Below are positions 1-9,204 of a stretch of 64,000 nt of DNA, in pieces. Within the stretch, counting starts at the first letter, position 1. Each line of letters starts with the position of its first letter. A program made the translations under genes and the position numbers. The DNA comes from Cepaea nemoralis (Eukaryota > Mollusca > Gastropoda > Stylommatophora > Helicidae), in assembly GCA_014155875.1 (NCBI GenBank), contig JACEFZ010018320.1, positions 1 through 64,000 on the forward strand, read 5' to 3'. A model generated the notes under the pieces. It was not told the DNA's origin and searched no databases. It worked only from the letters and a program-made list of their open reading frames with translations.

Positions 1-594
1 TAGTATATCTATTGTATGAATGTCTGTTGATGTGTGTGTATATGCATGTATGTGCGCTCACACATATCAGTCCATCTAGACTTTGCGTCTCGCTTCCTAT
101 ACACATAAAGTAACATAGAAAATAAGTTTTGTTAGTATCACCATCATACTTAACTGCACACATCATTGCTCTTTAATATTAGTCCACTATGGCCAACACA
201 TTCACTGCTCCTTTTTTTCATGCACCACTTCCACTCATTTACCTGAGATTTTCACTGAACTATTACCACCCACTAACCCGGTACCATCCCCATACCCCGG
301 TCGCTATGACCCACAGACTCCCACGGTTGTGTATAAAAGAGGATAAAGGTGACATCTGTGTTAGTATTACAGCCTAGGATTCTGAGATATGTAGCAACAT
401 TTTTTCTTCTTCACATTTTCATTTTCTCTTCATTGCTCTCATTTGTTCATCTGTTTATTCTTCTCATCCCATCCTTATGCCTTAACGTAGTCTTTTGTGT
501 ATGTATTTATTTGCTGATAAAGGCTAGTCGCCGGAATGTGTCGTAATTATGTTCTGTAAAGCTGCATTACTTTGTGTTATTTTATATTGTTTGC
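1..594. other. Single-copy-looking noncoding sequence, nothing recognised
   Basis: AT-rich sequence without a clear repeat or credible gene. Two overlapping short open frames at 189-546 have no recognisable domain, and the second is a low-complexity hydrophobic run rich in Leu, Phe and Ser. I see no convincing splice or promoter context. It is most simply intergenic or intronic. Confidence 0.5.
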
Positions 595-940
595 ATATCC
601 TAGGATGGTTTTGTTGTATACATCACAAGTTATACATATCCTAGAATGGTATTGTTGACCACGCTGATTGGTCCGAGACAAGAACACGGAGCTGATCTAC
701 GATTCTGGTGATCGAGTGAGATGGCAAAACATGACCGCCCACACTTACCGCCATGGCACATGCTGATGATTATTGTTGTATACATCACAAGTTATCACAC
801 ATATCCTAGGAATGAGTGGTTGTTTACATTACAAGTTTTCATACAAAACCTAGGATGATATTGTATACATCATAAGTTATCATATATATCCTAGGATGGT
901 ATTGTTGCATACATCACAAGTTATCATACAAACCCATGAT
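595..940. repeat. Degenerate ~43-bp tandem repeat interrupted by an insertion
   Basis: Five to six imperfect copies of a unit containing ATCCTAGGATGGTATTGTTG followed by ATACATCACAAGTTATCA. Copies begin near 597, 640 (broken), 771, 811, 855 and 893. The second copy is split at 657/771 by a 113-bp insertion that is not repeat-like. Divergence between copies is high, so the array is old compared with the larger ones in this window. Confidence 0.8.
658..770. mobile_element. 113-bp insertion flanked by an 8-bp direct repeat
   Basis: The ~43-bp repeat unit is interrupted after TATTGTTG (650-657), and the same eight bases occur again at 771-778, where the unit resumes exactly where it left off. 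Removing 658-778 restores a normal unit. An 8-bp target-site duplication is typical of hAT-like and some other DNA transposons. I see no terminal inverted repeats, no poly-A tail and no coding capacity, so the class is uncertain; it could be a non-autonomous element. Confidence 0.6.
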
Positions 941-1752
941 GTTGTAATGTCCTCTTCATCGGAGTGCTGGCCACAACATAACACAACTCAGAAAAGCTCA
1001 CAGCTTCGACACACCAACTGGTAAATATATATCTGACTTATTTCAGATTTCGTCAAACAATAGTAGTGGAGACAGAAACTGACCCCTCACAATGGTCAGA
1101 AATCCTTGCTATGTCACTCACTGACCTGGAACTGTCGTGCCAGTGTGTCATCATTTCATCCTGGGATAGCAGGGGAGGGCCAAGAAAGATGGGAAACTAT
1201 TTTGTTGTGTTGTTGTAACAAAATGTCTGAAGCTGCTTAAAAGTATGTAAATGTAATGAGACAACCGCTGTCCGCCATTCTATTGTCCGATTACCCATAA
1301 GCCGTTCAACCCGAGAAGAGTTGTATTAGGGTCCATAGCCTGGCTCCAAGAACGAGGTGTCTGATACAAGTGTTATAACAACCCGTTTTCTTGGTCACAA
1401 ACCAACACTTTTGTGAAAACATCTCATCTCCTTGGGCACAGCTCTGTGATTTTGTGGTCTCCTCTCTGTAGTCAGTGGCTTCCCGTAGAAGCCGGAACTT
1501 GTCTGTGTGGGTAGCGCCGTGTCCTCCCGGAGCTGACAAACCGGTGATCAGCCCAAGTAGTTTGCTGCTAAGTATGACTGTCCGCTGAAGATTGTTTCCC
1601 CTGATAGAAAGTTAGAACCGGGTTATGCAAATGTCCATGTGTGTTCATGTGGTGGACAAATGTTGGCACAGTCATTGTTGGTCAGCGGAACTGTGGTTTA
1701 TTGTTGGTCGAACCGTTGGTAGGTCTGTCCATCTCACACTGGCGGATTAAAC
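941..1752. other. Unique-looking noncoding stretch
   Basis: No tandem repeat is visible. A 77-aa open frame on the minus strand (1306-1539) shows no recognised domain and is not supported by context. I cannot exclude an exon or an old dispersed repeat at 1300-1545, whose base composition is higher in GC than its surroundings. Confidence 0.4.
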
Positions 1753-1936
1753 AGTTAGCTGCACATCCTTTACAGGACCTCGCAGTCAACACCGGTATGC
1801 TTTGCCGTTAGTGATTTTCTATGCAATTTTACGTCCAGTAGCTTGTCATTGCCTTCTGAGCAACCGACGTTAATACCATTATTAAAAAATAACGCAAGTC
1901 GGTCTGTTTTAACATTGTCTGCAGCTGATTTGGAAG
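1753..1936 (-). mobile_element. Degraded SINE copy, minus strand (3' body)
   Basis: Read on the minus strand this has the order of blocks seen in the better SINE copies: CTCAGAAGGCAATG, then GTTGACTGCGAGGTCCTGTA, then AAAGGATGTGC. The intact copy at 14240-14488 has CTCAGAAAGCAATGG and GATGTCCTGTAAAAGGATAT in the same order. The upstream part (ACAGACCGACTTGCG) resembles the internal part of the 50799-51049 copy. It is diverged and has no visible target-site duplication. Confidence 0.65.
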
Positions 1937-2042
1937 CTGGTATTTCGAGATTGTTTGGCAGCAGAATGCCTTGCGTTAGTTTTTTTTTTTTTACAAAATG
2001 AAATGGGCGCGGTCGTTCAGAAAGCAATGGCAAACTATGGGT
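1937..2042 (+). mobile_element. SINE fragment, plus strand, head-to-head with the previous one
   Basis: Contains TTTGGCAGCAGA, also present in the 50799-51049 copy, then a T-run, then CGGTCGTTCAGAAAGCAATG followed by GCAAACTAT, shared almost base for base with that copy. It ends abruptly in GGGTAAATGGGTAG repeats, so the 3' part of the element is missing. Together with the minus copy just upstream it forms an inverted pair. Confidence 0.65.
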
Positions 2043-2071
2043 AAATGGGTAGACGAGTAAATGGGTAGATA

Positions 2072-2410
2072 ACATTTAAGTTGATGAGAAAAATCTTAAA
2101 CATTCAAGTTGAAGCGACACAAAACTTAAGTAGTCAAGTTGAAGTGATACAAAAGTTAAACATTAAAGTTGAAGTGACACAAAACTTAAGTAGTCAAGTT
2201 GAAGTGATACAAAAGTTAAACATTAAAGTTGAAGTGACACAAAACTTAAGTAGTCAAGTTGAAGTGATACAAAAGTTAAACATTAAAGTTGAAGCGACAC
2301 AAAACTTAAGTAGTCAAGTTGAAGCGATACAAAAGTTAAACATTAAAGTTGAAGTGATACAAAACTTAAGTAGTCAAGTTGAAGCGATACGAAAGTTAAA
2401 CATTTAAATT
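2072..2410. repeat. 30-bp repeat organised as 60-bp dimers
   Basis: Five to six 60-bp units, each made of two related 30-bp halves: one carries CATTAAAGTTGAAGTGACAC, the other TAGTCAAGTTGAAGTGATAC. Dimers are more alike than their halves, a small higher-order structure. The period is a multiple of three, so a 108-aa frame (2081-2407) stays open with a 20-residue repeat; I regard this as a by-product of the array because no other coding evidence is present. Confidence 0.9.
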
Positions 2411-3060
2411 GAAGCGCTTCAACACTGAAACATTCATGAAGAATTGGACCGGAAGTTGACACATGCATATTTGATTTTACACCGTGGCAAATTCACATAG
2501 ACAGAGACATTAGCCTGCTGACTTGATTCAACAGGTTAAACGCGGCAGTTCTGCCTACATTGATCTCACCTTTGTGTCCCAGCGTGTTCAGTTTGCATTG
2601 CTCAGACACGACGATTTGCCCCAATCGCGCCGATCATGTCAACTCACGTTATGATGTTAAAAGCCAAGAGAGGACAAGTGTATGTGCTCTGTGATCAAAC
2701 TCTGAAATTATACGGTGATTTTCCCGCTCTGGAGAAACAAATGACGTGGTTGTTACTGCAGACAGCATGGCTAGCAGAAGGCGATGCTTCTAGAACAGGG
2801 CTGGCAAATTGAAGACACGAGGCCTGGATAGGATACCGCAGTCTCTCATATTAAATAAAGCTGCGCTTTCACTAGTTATTAATCATATTTGCCAGGGTCA
2901 AGACAAACTGTAGGCGGTTTAGGGAACGGTTAGGGTTAAGGGGATACGGCAATTTTTCAATGCAAATTGTAAGCTGGGTCCGGTGGGAACGGATGATCTA
3001 CCAACTCATTAACATATCACGTCTATTCTCAGTAATCTTGTTCTTTGCTTTGGCTCACTT
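2411..3060. other. Unique-looking sequence upstream of the 48-bp array
   Basis: No tandem repeat. It contains an AATAAA at about 2853-2860 and, at about 2918-2941, three closely spaced TTAGGG-like motifs (TTTAGGG, GGTTAGGG, GGTTAAGG). The plus-strand ORF that continues into the 48-bp array begins at 2960; its first ~30 codons lie here and include a hydrophobic run. No promoter can be assigned. Confidence 0.4.
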
Positions 3061-6000
3061 TAACTCGAGCGTCGTCCACAAATGTCCTGCTACAACCAGT
3101 TGCTACCATAACTCGAGCGTCGTCCACACATGTACTGCTACAACCAGTTGCTACCATAACTCGAGCGTCGTCCACACATGTACTGCTACAACCAGTTGCT
3201 ACCATAACTCGAGCGTCGTCCACACATGTACTGCTACAACCAGTTGTTACCACAACTCGAGCGTCGTCCACACATGTACTGCTACAACCAGTTGCTACCA
3301 CAACTCGAGCGTCGTCCACACATGTACTGCTACAACCAGTTGCTACCATAACTCGAGCGTCGTCCACACATGTACTGCTACAACCAGTTGCTACCATAAC
3401 TCGAGCTTCGTCCACACATGTACTGCTACAACCAGTTGCTACCATAACTCGAGCGTCGTCCACACATGTACTGCTACAACCAGTTGCTACCATAACTCGA
3501 ACGTCGTCCATACATGTGCTGCTACAACCAGTTGCTACCACAACTCGAGCGTCGTCCACACATGTGCTGCTACAACCAGTTGCTACCATAACTCGAGCGT
3601 CGTCCACACATGTCCTGCTACAACCAGTTGCTACTACACATATTGTTTTAACTCGAGCGTCGTCCACACATGTACTGCTACAACCAGTTGCTACCACAAC
3701 TCGAGCGTCGTCCACACATGTACTGCTACAACCAGTTGCTACCATAACTCGAGCGTCGTCCACACATGTACTGCTACAACCAGTTGCTACCACAACTCGA
3801 GCGTCGTCCACACATGTACTGCTACAACCAGTTTCTACCATAACTCGAGCGTCGTCCACACATGTACTGCTACAACCAGTTTCTACCATAACTCGAGCGT
3901 CGTCCACACATGTACTGCTACAACCAGTTTCTACCATAACTCGAGCGTCGTCCACACATGTACTGCTACAACCAGTTTCTACCATAACTCGAGCGTCGTC
4001 CACACATGTACTGCTACAACCAGTTTCTACCATAACTCGAGCGTCGTCCACACATGTACTGCTACAACCAGTTTCTACCATAACTCGAGCGTCGTCCACA
4101 CATGTACTGCTACAACCAGTTTCTACCATAACTCGAGCTTCGTCCACACATGTACTGCTACAACCAGTTTCTACCATAACTCGAGCGTCGTCCACACATG
4201 TGCTGCTACAACCAGTTGCTACCACAACTCGAGCGTCGTCCACACATGTACTGCTACAACCAGTTTCTACCATAACTCGAGCGTCGTCCACACATGTACT
4301 GCTACAACCAGTTTCTACCATAACTCGAGCGTCGTCCACACATGTACTGCTACAACCAGTTTCTACCATAACTCGAGCGTCGTCCACACATGTACTGCTA
4401 CAACCAGTTGCTACCATAACTCGAGCGTCGTCCACACATGTCCTGCTACAACCAGTTGCTACTACACATATTGTTTTAACTCGAGCGTCGTCCACACATA
4501 TACTGCTACAACCAGTTGCTACCACAACTCGAGCGTCGTCCACACATGTACTGCTACAACCAGTTTCTACCATAACTCGAGCGTCGTCCACACATGTACT
4601 GCTACAACCAGTTTCTACCATAACTCGAGCGTCGTCCACACGTGTACTGCTACAACCAGTTTCTACCATAACTCGAGCGTCGTCCACACATGTACTGCTA
4701 CAACCAGTTTCTACCATAACTCGAGCGTCGTCCACACATGTACTGCTACAACCAGTTGCTACCACAACTCGAGCGTCGTCCACACATGTACTGCTACAAC
4801 CAGTTGCTACCATAACTCGAGCGTCGTCCACACATGTACTGCTACAACCAGTTTCTACCATAACTCGAGCGTCGTCCACACATGTACTGCTACAACCAGT
4901 TTCTACCATAACTCGAGCGTCGTCCACACATGTACTGCTACAACCAGTTTCTACCATAACTCGAGCGTCGTCCACACATGTACTGCTACAACCAGTTTTC
5001 TACCATAACTCGAGCGTCGTCCACACATGTACTGCTACAACCAGTTTCTACCATAACTCGAGCGTCGTCCACACATGTACTGCTACAACCAGTTTCTACC
5101 ATAACTCGAGCGTCGTCCACACATGTACTGCTACAACCAGTTTCTACCACAACTCGAGCGTCGTCCACACATGTACTGCTACAACCAGTTTCTACCACAA
5201 CTCGAGCGTCGTCCACACATGTACTGCTACAACCAGTTTCTACCATAACTCGAGCGTCGTCCACACATGTACTGCTACAACCAGTTTCTACCACAACTCG
5301 AGCGTCGTCCACACATGTGCTGCTACAACCAGTTTCTACCATAACTCGAGCGTCGTCCACACATGTACTGCTACAACCAGTTTCTACCATAACTCGAGCG
5401 TCGTCCACACATGTACTGCTACAACCAGTTGCTACCACAACTCGAGCGTCGTCCACACATGTGCTGCTACAACCAGTTTCTACCATAACTCGAGCGTCGT
5501 CCACACATGTACTGCTACAACCAGTTGCTACCACAACTCGAGCGTCGTCCACACATGTGCTGCTACAACCAGTTTCTACCATAACTCGAGCGTCGTCCAC
5601 ACATGTACTGCTACAACCAGTTTCTACCATAACTCGAGCGTCGTCCACACATGTACTGCTACAACCAGTTTCTACCACAACTCGAGCGTCGTCCACACAT
5701 GTGCTGCTACAACCAGTTTCTACCACAACTCGAGCGTCGTCCACACATGTACTGCTACAACCAGTTTCTACCATAACTCGAGCGTCGTCCACACATGTAC
5801 TGCTACAACCAGTTTCTACCATAACTCGAGCGTCGTCCACACATGTACTGCTACAACCAGTTTCTACCATAACTCGAGCGTCGTCCACACATGTACTGCT
5901 ACAACCAGTTTCTACCATAACTCGAGCGTCGTCCACACATGTACTGCTACAACCAGTTGCTACCATAACTCGAGCGTCGTCCACACATGTACTGCTACAA

Positions 6001-7664
6001 CCAGTTGCTACCATAACTCGAGCGTCGTCCACACATGTACTGCTACAACCAGTTTCTACCATAACTCGAGCGTCGTCCACACATGTACTGCTACAACCAG
6101 TTGCTACCATAACTCGAACGTCGTCCATACATGTCCTGCTACAACCAGTTGCTACCACAACTCGAGCGTCGTCCACACATGTACTGCTACAACCAGTTGC
6201 TACCATAACTCGAGCGTCGTCCACACATGTACTGCTACAACCAGTTTTCTACCATAACTCGAGCGTCGTCCACACATGTACTGCTACAACCAGTTGCTAC
6301 ATAACTCGAGCGTCGTCCACACATGTACTGCTACAACCAGTTGCTACCATAACTCGAACGTCGTCCACACATGTACTGCTACAACCAGTTTCTACCATAA
6401 CTCGAGCGTCGTCCACACATGTCCTGCTACAACCAGTTGCTACTACACATATTGTTTTAACTCGAGCGTCGTCCACACATGTACTGCTACAACCAGTTGC
6501 TACCACAACTCGAGCGTCGTCCACACATGTACTGCTACAACCAGTTTCTACCATAACTCGAGCTTCGTCCACACATGTACTGCTACAACCAGTTTCTACC
6601 ATAACTCGAGCGTCGTCCACACATGTACTGCTACAACCAGTTTCTACCATAACTCGAGCGTCGTCCACACATGTACTGCTACAACCAGTTTCTACCATAA
6701 CTCGAGCGTCGTCCACACATGTGCTGCTACAACCAGTTGCTACCACAACTCGAGCGTCGTCCACACATGTCCTGCTACAACCAGTTGCTACCACAACTCA
6801 AGCGCCGTCCACACATGTCCTGCTACAACCAGTTGCTACCATAACTCGAGCGTCGTCCACACGTGTACTGCTACAACCAGTTGCTACCATAACTCGAGCG
6901 TCGTCCACACGTGTATTGCTACAACCAGTTGCTACCATAACTCGAGCGTCGTCCACACATGTACTGCTACAACCAGTTGCTACCATAACTCGAGCGTCGT
7001 CCACTCATGTCCTGCTACAACCAGTTGCTACCATAACTGGAGCGTCGTCCACACATGTACTGCTACAACCAGTTGCTACCATAACTCGAGCGTCGTCCAC
7101 ACATGTCCTGCTACAACCAGTTGCTACCACAACTCGAGCGTCGTCCACACATGTGCTGCTACAACCAGTTGCTACCATAACTGGAGCGTCGTCCACACAT
7201 GTCCGGCTACAACCAGTTGTTACCACAACTCGAGCGTCGTCCACACATGTCCTGCTACAACCAGTTGCTACCATAACTCGAGCGTCGTCCACACATGTCC
7301 TGCTACAACCAGTTGTTACCACAACTCGAGCGTCGTCCACACATGTACTGCTACAACCAGTTGCTACTACACATATTGTTTTAACTCGAGCGTCGTCCAC
7401 ACATGTCCTGCTACAACCAGTTGCTACCACACATATTGTTTTAACTCGAGCGTCGTCCACACATGTGCTGCTACAACCAGTTGCTACCACACATATTGTT
7501 TTAACTCGAGCGTCGTCCACACATGTCCTGCTACAACCAGTTGCTACCACACATATTGTTTTAACTCGAGCGTCGTCCACACATGTGCTGCTACAACCAG
7601 TTGCTACCACAACTCGAGCGTCGTCCACACATGTGCTGCTACAACCAGTTGCTACCATAACTAG
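2960..7664 (+). other. Array-spanning open frame with 16-residue repeats; doubtful gene
   Basis: From ATG at 2960 the frame gives a ~30-residue non-repetitive start with a hydrophobic run (RLFSVILFFALAHF), then 16-residue repeats NSSVVHTCTATTSCYH. Each repeat has an N-glycosylation sequon (NSS), many Thr/Ser and two Cys, a pattern that in a real gene would suggest a secreted mucin-like protein. The frame is broken by an extra T at 4996-4999, another at 6245-6248 and a missing C at 6300; a substituted unit gives TAG at 7662-7664. Against a gene: other frames on both strands are equally open, because the unit is 48 bp and stop-free. No splice sites or polyadenylation context are evident. I describe it only because nearly all length variants keep the frame. 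Confidence 0.12.
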
Positions 7665-7995
7665 GGCGTCGTCCACACATGTGCTGCTACAACCAGTTGC
7701 TACCACAACTCGAGCGTCGTCCACACATGTCCTGCTACAACCAGTTGCTACCACAACTCGAGCGTCGTCCACACATGTCCTGCTACAACCAGTTGCTACC
7801 ACAACTCGAGCGTCGTCCACACATGTCCTGCTACAACCAGTTGCTACCACAACTCGAGCGTCGTCCACACATGTGCTGCTACAACCAGTTGCTACCACAA
7901 CTCGAGCGTCGTCCACACATGTGCTGCTACAACCAGTTGCTACCACAACTCGAGCGTCGTCCACACATGTCCTGCTACAACCAGTTGCTACCACA
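3061..7995. repeat. 48-bp minisatellite array, ~100 copies, XhoI site in most units
   Basis: The unit starts AACTCGAGCGTCGTCCACAC, continues ATGTACTGCTACAACCAGTT, and ends GCTACCAT. Variation is concentrated at a few positions: GTACTG, GTGCTG or GTCCTG; TTGCTA or TTTCTA; CCATAA or CCACAA. About 3.8-6.1 kb is dominated by TTTCTA units, and 6.8-8.0 kb by TTGCTA units with more GTCCTG. Some units carry a 12-bp insertion (CATATTGTTTTA) making them 60 bp, at about 3636, 4464 and 6445 and in four successive units at 7370-7570. CTCGAG (XhoI) is in nearly every unit, so a genomic digest would give a 48-bp ladder. Confidence 0.97.
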
Positions 7996-8179
7996 CATAT
8001 TGTTTTCTGTTTGTGTATTTGCTTGTTTTGAGCTCAAGCGTAGTCCATACACTTGCTACTTCTTCTAGTGCACTGGACAGACGTTTGTGTGTGGATTAGT
8101 TTTCCTTTATGCTAGTGTCCCTCGCTATCATGCTAGCCCACTCCGACTTCTTGGAGATGGTATATCTGTACTTGATCTA
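7996..8179. other. Right flank of the 48-bp array with a diverged terminal unit
   Basis: The array ends in CACATATTGTTTT, the same module found as a 12-bp insertion inside some units. About 30 bases later GAGCTCAAGCGTAGTCCATA (from about 8029) is a recognisable but diverged start of another unit. This looks like the eroded edge of an array that was once longer. Confidence 0.6.
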
Positions 8180-8684
8180 TACCAGTTGTTGCGTTATGTT
8201 TCTGTACCAGTTGTTGCGTTATGTTACTATACCATTTGTTGCGTTATGTTTCTATAGCAGTTGTTGCTTTATGTTTCTATACCCGCTGTTGCTTTATGTT
8301 ACTATAACAGTTGTTGCGTTATGTTTCTATAGCAGTTGTTGCTTTATGTTTCTATACCCGCTGTTGCTTTATGTTCCTATAACAGTTGTTGCTTTGTGTT
8401 TCTATATCAGGTGTTGGTTTATGTTTCTATATCAGGTGTTGCTTTATATTTCTACACAAGATGTTAATTTATGTTTCTATATCAGTTGTTGGTTTGTTTC
8501 TATATCACTTGTTACTTTATGTTTCTATACTAGTTGTTACTTTATGTTTCTATATCAATGGCTACTTTATGTTTCTCTACCAGTTGTTGCTTCTTGTTTC
8601 TATACCAGTTGTTAATTTGTATGTCTATATCAGGTGTTAGTTATCTTTTTATACCAGGTATTGGTTTATGTTTCTATACCAGTT
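8180..8684. repeat. 25-bp minisatellite array, left part
   Basis: About 20 imperfect copies of a 25-bp unit, TTTCTATACCAGTTGTTGCT then TTATG. Position-specific variants include TATCAGG for TACCAGT and GTTAAT for GTTGCT. The array is interrupted at 8685 by inserted elements and resumes at about 9205. Frames through it are open because 25 is not a multiple of three and the unit has few stops; none is a credible gene. Confidence 0.93.
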
Positions 8685-8685
8685 C

Positions 8686-8970
8686 AAAACAATGTTTTCA
8701 CGTAGTGAATTTGAATAACGAAGACACAAAAAATAGATTGCACGATTTAATGCGTAGCATATTTCGCTGCATCTCGTCAGGTACATACTGCAGAAATCAC
8801 ACAACATAAAGTACAATGAACTAGATACATCCTTCAAGCTGACATATACACATGTTCGCACAGTAATGTCAATTGTCTACCACAGCATTACTGACATTAC
8901 TGATAGTTGGTGACATTACTGTGCGAACATGTGTATATTTCAGCTTGAAGGATTTATCTAGTTCATTTAC
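8686..8970. mobile_element. Foldback element with ~60-bp inverted arms, inserted in the 25-bp array
   Basis: The left arm (8811-8870) and right arm (8912-8970) are reverse complements, with uninterrupted paired blocks of 27, 14 and 13 bp separated by single-base or short mismatches and a ~41-nt loop. Upstream, 8686-8810 is homologous to 20333-20450: both begin AAAACAATGT and share GCATCTCGTCAGGT. The element sits between array units: TCTATACCAGTT occurs at 8673-8684 and 9200-9211, which could be a target duplication but is also simply the repeat unit. It encodes nothing and is probably a non-autonomous foldback or MITE-like element. Confidence 0.7.
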
Positions 8971-8975
8971 TCTAT

Positions 8976-9195
8976 GCCGATCTCTCTGGCCGAGGGGTTA
9001 CAACACTTTCTCCGTAATCCCATTTATCACGCATAGTCTCGTAGCGGGCGAGAGCTGGGAGCGGTTCTACCCCCACTGGTGACTTGCGGGATAACTGAGC
9101 CGGCCGCTCAGAAAGCAATCAAGAAATCAACAGACTGAAAGATGCTGCTGTTGACTGCGATGTCCTGTAAAGGATATGCGAATTAAAAAAAAAAA
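8976..9195 (+). mobile_element. Nearly complete tRNA-derived SINE with 9-bp target-site duplication
   Basis: Head-to-tail SINE flanked by TTACTCTAT at 8967-8975 and 9196-9204. The head has an A-box-like GGCCGAGGGGTTA (about 8988-9000) and a B-box-like GGGAGCGGTTC near 9057-9067, as in tRNA-Ser/Leu-type genes. The body holds CGCTCAGAAAGCAATC and GCGATGTCCTGTAAAGGATA, and the element ends in a run of A. It lacks a 25-bp block present in the 14240 copy (between AGCAAT and CAAGAAAT). It inserted at the end of the neighbouring foldback element and is therefore younger. Confidence 0.88.
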
Positions 9196-9204
9196 TTACT
9201 CTAT

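Noticed and set aside
3029..8068. Long ORFs on both strands over the 48-bp array as separate genes
   Set aside because: They arise from one stop-free unit with a length divisible by three. Only the frame starting at 2960 is kept as a weak hypothesis.
8811..8970. Transcription terminator or bacterial attenuator hairpin
   Set aside because: The arms are far too long and the surroundings are eukaryotic repeats; a foldback element explains it better.
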